From: a bacterium | Lineage (GTDB): Bacteria; Cyanobacteriota; Vampirovibrionia; Gastranaerophilales; Gastranaerophilaceae | Length of the DNA: 35,334 nt | Direction of reading: 5' to 3' | Assembly: GCA_017482685.1 (NCBI GenBank) | Contig: JAFUMP010000037.1 | Coordinates: 1-35,334, forward strand | Shown here: in pieces, positions 32,296 to 35,334 of the stretch | Layout of the letters: each line of letters begins with the position of its first letter | How positions within the stretch are numbered: position 1 is the first letter of the stretch | Notes under the pieces: model-generated | What the model was told of the DNA's origin: nothing | Databases searched by the model: none | The model's input: the letters and a program-made list of their open reading frames with translations, nothing else | Position numbers and translations under genes: made by a program

Positions 32296-33315
32296 ATGAA
32301 ATACAAAGACTATTATGAAACTTTAAATGTAAAACGTGATGCTAGCGATGCAGAAATTAAATCTGCATATCGTAAACTTGCAAGAAAATATCACCCTGAT
32401 GTTAATAAAACAAAAGAAGCAGAAGAAAAATTCAAAGATATAAATGAAGCTTATGAAGTACTAGGAGATAAGCAAAAAAGACAAAGATATGACAGCCTAG
32501 GTTCTAATTGGCATGGCGGAGCAGACTATACTCCACCACCAGGATTTGAGAATTTTAACTTCAACTTTAATCAAGGAGGAGCTCAAAGCTTTGATTTCGG
32601 TGGCTCTGGTGGATTTTCAGATTTCTTTTCCTCTTTATTTGGAGATATGATGTCAGGACAGAGTTCATCTAGCCATGGTGCATTCTCAGGTTTTGATTTT
32701 GGAGGTCAGACTCATCAAAAAACAAGACGAAAACCCGAGCAAACAGATGAAAATCTTGATATTACTAAAACACTTAACATTACAGCTAAAGAAATTTTTG
32801 ATAAAAAACCTATTTCTGTTACATTTTCTGATATGGAAAAATGTGGCTATTGTAATGGAGGAGGCTATTGTTCTCATTGTGGTGGCACTGGAATCCTATC
32901 TACTCCAAAAACAGTAAAAGTTAAACTGCCTAAAGATGTAGCTGAAGGAATGAAAATTCGTTTAAAAGGTGAAGGTAAGGCTAATAAATATGGACAAAAA
33001 GGTGATTTATATTTAATTTTACATATTAAAGATGCCGAATATGAAATTAATGGAGCTGATTTAACTAAAGAAATCGAAATAACTCCACCAGAAGCTGTTT
33101 TAGGAACGAATAAAGACATAAAAACTCTTCATGGTAATATCAACATTAAAATACCAGCAGGAGTTTCTACCGGACAAGCTTTAAGACTCAAAGGCCTTGG
33201 GCTACCTTCAAAAGAAGGTTTTGGAATATTAAATGCAAAAATTAAAATTGTTATACCTAAAAACTACAGCGCTGAGGTGAAAGAACTTTATAAAAAAATA
33301 CAAGAACTAAGCTAA
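32296..33315 (+). CDS. DnaJ-family co-chaperone with a half zinc finger
   Basis: 339 residues. J domain 1-70 with HPD at 33-35; Gly/Phe-rich region about 75-150; substrate-binding beta domains about 155-335 including '[36 protein letters not shown]' and '[25 protein letters not shown]'. DnaJ normally has four CxxCxGxG motifs forming two zinc sites; here only two remain, back to back, at C183/C186 and C192/C195, enough for one site. It is between class A (DnaJ) and class B (CbpA). It stimulates a DnaK partner not in the window. Confidence 0.88.
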   Translation: MKYKDYYETLNVKRDASDAEIKSAYRKLARKYHPDVNKTKEAEEKFKDINEAYEVLGDKQKRQRYDSLGSNWHGGADYTPPPGFENFNFNFNQGGAQSFDFGGSGGFSDFFSSLFGDMMSGQSSSSHGAFSGFDFGGQTHQKTRRKPEQTDENLDITKTLNITAKEIFDKKPISVTFSDMEKCGYCNGGGYCSHCGGTGILSTPKTVKVKLPKDVAEGMKIRLKGEGKANKYGQKGDLYLILHIKDAEYEINGADLTKEIEITPPEAVLGTNKDIKTLHGNINIKIPAGVSTGQALRLKGLGLPSKEGFGILNAKIKIVIPKNYSAEVKELYKKIQELS

Positions 33316-33344
33316 TTTATAATACAAGGCTTTTGTGATATTAT
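33316..33344 (+). promoter_or_regulatory. purB promoter, predicted leaderless
   Basis: TTTATA (33316-33321), a 17-bp spacer and TATTAT (33339-33344) with TG at 33336-33337, followed after 7 nt by the purB ATG at 33352. A perfect TATAAT overlaps at 33342-33347 but would leave just 4 nt. No SD precedes the start. Confidence 0.5.
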
Positions 33345-33351
33345 AATAACC

Positions 33352-34626
33352 ATGATTGATAGATATTCAAGAGAAGAAATTAAAAGAATTTGGGATTTAG
33401 ATAGCAAATTTAACTATTATTTAAAAGTTGAACTAGCTGTATGTCAGGCCTATGCTCGCCTTGGCTTAATCCCAATGGAAGCAGTTAGAGAAATTAAAAA
33501 TAAAGCTTCTTTCACAATTGAGCGTATTGATGAAATCGAAAAAGAAGTACGCCATGACGTAATAGCTTTTCTAACAGCAATAAATGAATCAGTAGGAGCA
33601 GACAATGCTAAATACATTCACATGGGACTTACTAGTTCAGATGTAATAGACACAGCTTTTGCACTACAAATAAAAGATTCATCTGATATTATTCTAAAAG
33701 AACTTGAAGATCTTATTGCAATAATAAAAACAAAGGCACTAGAGCATAAAAACACTATTTGTATTGGCCGCTCACATGGTGTTCATGCTGAAATAATGAC
33801 ATTTGGATTTAAGCTCTTAAATTGGCTAGATTCTTTAGAAAGAGCTAAAGATAGCTTTATGAATGCTCTTAATGAAATTTCTGTGGGTCAGATTTCAGGC
33901 CCAGTTGGTACATATTCAAATATTCCAACTGATATAGAGGATTTAGCTTGCGCGGATTTAGGACTAAGAGCTGCACGAATTTCTACTCAAATTATATCAA
34001 GAGATAGACACGCAAAATTCATGTCAGAGTTAGGTATAATTGCGAGTCTAATCGAACAATTTGCAACAGAAATTAGACATTTACAAAAAACAGAAGTCCG
34101 TGAATTAGAAGAAGGCTTTGGCAAAAATCAAAAAGGTTCATCAGCTATGCCACATAAGAAGAATCCTGTTCTTTGTGAAAACTTATGCGGTCTTGCACGT
34201 GTTGTTCGTGCAAATATGATAGTTGCTTTCGAAAACATTAATTTATGGCATGAAAGAGATATTTCTCACAGCTCAGCAGAAAGAATTATTTTTCCAGATT
34301 CATTAATCTTGGTAGATTTTATGCTTTCCAGATTTAAAAATGTTGTTGAAAACCTTGTTGTACATAATGAAAACATGGAAAAAAATATTAATCTCTATGG
34401 TGGTATCGTGTTTTCTCAAAAAGTATTATTAAAATTAGTAGAAAAGGGATACACTAGAGAAGATGCCTATAGAATTGTACAAAAACACGCATTACAAGCT
34501 TTAAATGGTGGTAATTTTAGAGAAGGCCTTGTTTCTGAAGATGTTTTATCAACTGAAGAATTAGATTCTTGCTTTAATACAACAGATTACTTAAATAATA
34601 TTGAAAAAATTTATACAAAATTTTAA
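33352..34626 (+). CDS. purB: Adenylosuccinate lyase
   Basis: Acts twice in purine synthesis, cleaving SAICAR and adenylosuccinate to release fumarate. 424 residues, the usual bacterial length. The fumarase/aspartase-superfamily signature 'GSSAMPHKKNP' is present, with 'HMGLTSSDVIDTAFALQ', 'GRSHGVHAEIMTFG' and 'WHERDISHSSAERI' forming the active site. It has its own apparent promoter 7 nt before the ATG and no SD. A repeat-rich spacer of about 590 bp follows before the flagellin gene. Confidence 0.96.
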   Translation: MIDRYSREEIKRIWDLDSKFNYYLKVELAVCQAYARLGLIPMEAVREIKNKASFTIERIDEIEKEVRHDVIAFLTAINESVGADNAKYIHMGLTSSDVIDTAFALQIKDSSDIILKELEDLIAIIKTKALEHKNTICIGRSHGVHAEIMTFGFKLLNWLDSLERAKDSFMNALNEISVGQISGPVGTYSNIPTDIEDLACADLGLRAARISTQIISRDRHAKFMSELGIIASLIEQFATEIRHLQKTEVRELEEGFGKNQKGSSAMPHKKNPVLCENLCGLARVVRANMIVAFENINLWHERDISHSSAERIIFPDSLILVDFMLSRFKNVVENLVVHNENMEKNINLYGGIVFSQKVLLKLVEKGYTREDAYRIVQKHALQALNGGNFREGLVSEDVLSTEELDSCFNTTDYLNNIEKIYTKF

Positions 34627-34664
34627 TTTTATAACCTTAAATCTAATATTTTACCATCAATTGT

Positions 34665-34716
34665 AAATATTTCTAACGAAATGTAACAATATTGTTAAGT
34701 TTTGTTAGAAATATTT
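34665..34716. repeat. 13-bp inverted repeat with nested palindrome after purB
   Basis: AAATATTTCTAAC (34665-34677) is the exact complement of GTTAGAAATATTT (34704-34716). Inside the 26-bp loop lies a perfect 14-bp palindrome, TAACAATATTGTTA (34684-34697). No T-run follows, so this is not a simple terminator; a cruciform or protein-binding site is possible. Confidence 0.55.
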
Positions 34717-34966
34717 AAAACTGTGGCATAGAGAATATATTAAGGATATAATATAATAAGTTGAGGATATAGTACTATTGTCTAAAATAAGAAGCTCAAG
34801 CAAAGGAATATGTGAATATTGCGCAAAGTTAGCGCGTAGCTTGATGTACCCTCTCGGGAGGGAGGGAGATAGAACCCTCTATCCGTGCACCTTTCAAGGG
34901 GGTGGACATGGATAAGTTGAAATTTAAAAGTGGAAAATGGAAAGATTTTACCGTCATTGCTGTACG
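34717..34966. other. Non-coding spacer with several small hairpins
   Basis: No convincing gene. GGATATA occurs twice (near 34744 and 34765) with TATAAT-like words, so promoters are possible. TCAAGC near 34796 pairs with GCTTGA near 34840, enclosing GCGC/GCGC. A CCCTC/GAGGG hairpin near 34850 resembles the hairpins at 193-333. An AAGGGGG before the ATG at 34908 looks like a ribosome site, but the reading frame behind it runs straight through the hairpin and tandem repeats. Confidence 0.4.
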
Positions 34967-35052
34967 TGTCATGCTGAATTTATTTCAGCATCTTACTGGC
35001 TTGGTGTATTTACTTCAGGCTTCTAAGATCCTGAAACAAGTTCAGGATGACA
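34967..35052. repeat. Paired palindromic repeat element (two 28-bp arms)
   Basis: Arm 1 (34967-34994) and arm 2 (35025-35052) are inverted copies with four differences, around a 30-bp centre. Each arm is itself a hairpin: ATGCTGAA/TTCAGCAT in arm 1, ATCCTGAA/TTCAGGAT in arm 2. The translated words 'NLFQHL' and 'ILKQVQDD' are familiar spurious peptides from a widespread family of intergenic palindromes in many bacteria. Confidence 0.75.
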
Positions 35053-35073
35053 ATGAAAGGGTAAATGTAGGGG

Positions 35074-35099
35074 TAAATATAGACGTGAAAGGCAGGTAT
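35074..35099 (+). promoter_or_regulatory. Possible sigma-28 (FliA) promoter for flagellin
   Basis: TAAA (35074-35077), exactly 15 bp, then CAGGTAT (35093-35099), five of seven bases matching the CCGATAT form of the sigma-D/sigma-28 -10. Location upstream of flagellin supports it; the match is partial. Confidence 0.3.
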
Positions 35100-35204
35100 A
35101 AAGCCTTTGCAACAGATCTTGGAGTGTTCAATTCAAGCGTGAAAGACGGGTATAAAACCTTTGCTACAGATCTTGGAGTGTTCAATTCAAGCGTGAAAGA
35201 GAGG
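35085..35204 (+). repeat. 54-bp tandem repeat in the flagellin leader
   Basis: Two full near-identical 54-bp units start at 35085 and 35139 (each with GTGAAAG, GGTATAAA, CAGATCTTGGAGTG and TTCAATTCAAGC). A third, truncated unit starts at 35193 and runs into the flagellin ribosome-site region. The period is a multiple of three and the frame stays open, but this looks like duplication of the flagellin 5' leader. Confidence 0.75.
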
Positions 35205-35212
35205 TGTAAAAA

Positions 35213-35334
35213 ATGCTTAGCATAAACACCAACCTTTCAAACTTAATAGCTCAAAACAGTTTAAAATCGGTATCAAGCGTCTTGAACCAAGCAGCAGAGC
35301 GTTTAACAACTGGCTATAAAATAAATAGCGCAAA
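35213..35334 (+). CDS. Flagellin, N-terminal fragment (cut by window edge)
   Basis: The ATG at 35213 opens a frame reading 'MLSINTNLSNLIAQNSLKSV' and then 'ERLTTGYKINSA', the conserved D0/D1 N-terminal helix of flagellin ('INTN', 'RLSSGLRINSA' in better-known members). It continues past the window. The ribosome site is probably AGAGGTG at 35200-35206. The same D0 region pairs with C-terminal helices such as that at 1-157, so the two fragments may be paralogues. Confidence 0.93.
   Translation, partial: MLSINTNLSNLIAQNSLKSVSSVLNQAAERLTTGYKINSA

Noticed and set aside
34780..34860. Possible c-di-GMP or other riboswitch before flagellin
   Set aside because: A GCGCAAAG word recalls GEMM, but the remaining conserved segments and three-helix layout are absent.
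35085..35204. CRISPR-like tandem repeats
   Set aside because: Units are adjacent copies with no variable spacers, no cas genes are present, and the array runs into the flagellin ribosome site.
34902..35225. A 107-codon open frame before flagellin with a good apparent ribosome site
   Set aside because: It translates a known type of palindromic repeat ('ILKQVQDD') and a 54-bp tandem leader duplication, and overlaps the flagellin start.

Overview
The window is AT-rich and densely coded, and comes from a diderm, flagellated bacterium. It holds BamA with three POTRA domains, OmpH/Skp, a long AsmA-like envelope protein, the DXP-pathway enzyme Dxr, flagellin ends at both edges and a large SRP RNA with an Alu-type domain. 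Gene content, codon use and short N-terminal 'SFKG'-like leaders on otherwise unrelated proteins best fit the gut Melainabacteria/Vampirovibrionia (Gastranaerophilales), relatives of Cyanobacteria. That assignment is inference from gene content; no phylogenetic marker was compared.

Layout. 1-157: flagellin 3' end, then a repeat-bearing spacer. 377-3286 (+): ruvB, a YibE/F-type membrane protein and an exported beta-rich protein closed by a terminator. 3647-8822 (+): bamA, ompH/skp, pyrimidine-nucleoside phosphorylase and a soluble protein built on the cytoplasmic domain of the flagellar export gate FlhA. 8829-9158 (-): DciA-like gene. 9186-11023 (+): nrnA-type DHH phosphatase coupled to a YihY/BrkB membrane protein. 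11020-12729 (-): LD-carboxypeptidase, SRP RNA (its promoter lies inside the carboxypeptidase gene end) and a GNAT protein. 12802-15894 (+): secreted HExxH protein, CtpA-type protease, bioF. 15872-16978 (-): dxr. 17062-20007 (+): a Clp-FtsH-like protein with degenerate ATPase modules and an intact M41 protease site. 20091-22800 (+): MnmD-like methyltransferase with a large insertion, and an FAD oxidoreductase. 22808-32168 (-): an unknown FTG-leader protein; PilZ-like, TPR and uridine-kinase-like genes; then a pseudo-histidine kinase, a UgpC/MsmK-type ATPase and an AsmA-like protein. 32296-34626 (+): DnaJ with half a zinc finger, purB. 34627-35212: repeat-rich leader. 35213-35334: flagellin 5' end.

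Two themes cut across the window. First, at least seven genes (ruvB, nrnA, LD-carboxypeptidase, dxr, mnmD-like, PilZ-like, purB) have a -10 element, often an extended TGnTATAAT type, ending only 6-7 nt before the ATG, and none has a usable Shine-Dalgarno. This predicts leaderless mRNAs beside ordinary SD-led genes. Second, several proteins are recognisable family members that have lost catalytic hallmarks or have been re-assembled: FlhA-C without its membrane part, a Clp/FtsH pseudo-AAA with an intact protease, a histidine kinase without its His and G1 box, a PilZ protein without its arginines, and DnaJ with one zinc site. Both ends falling inside flagellin genes suggests the window is a contig broken at paralogous flagellin sequence.
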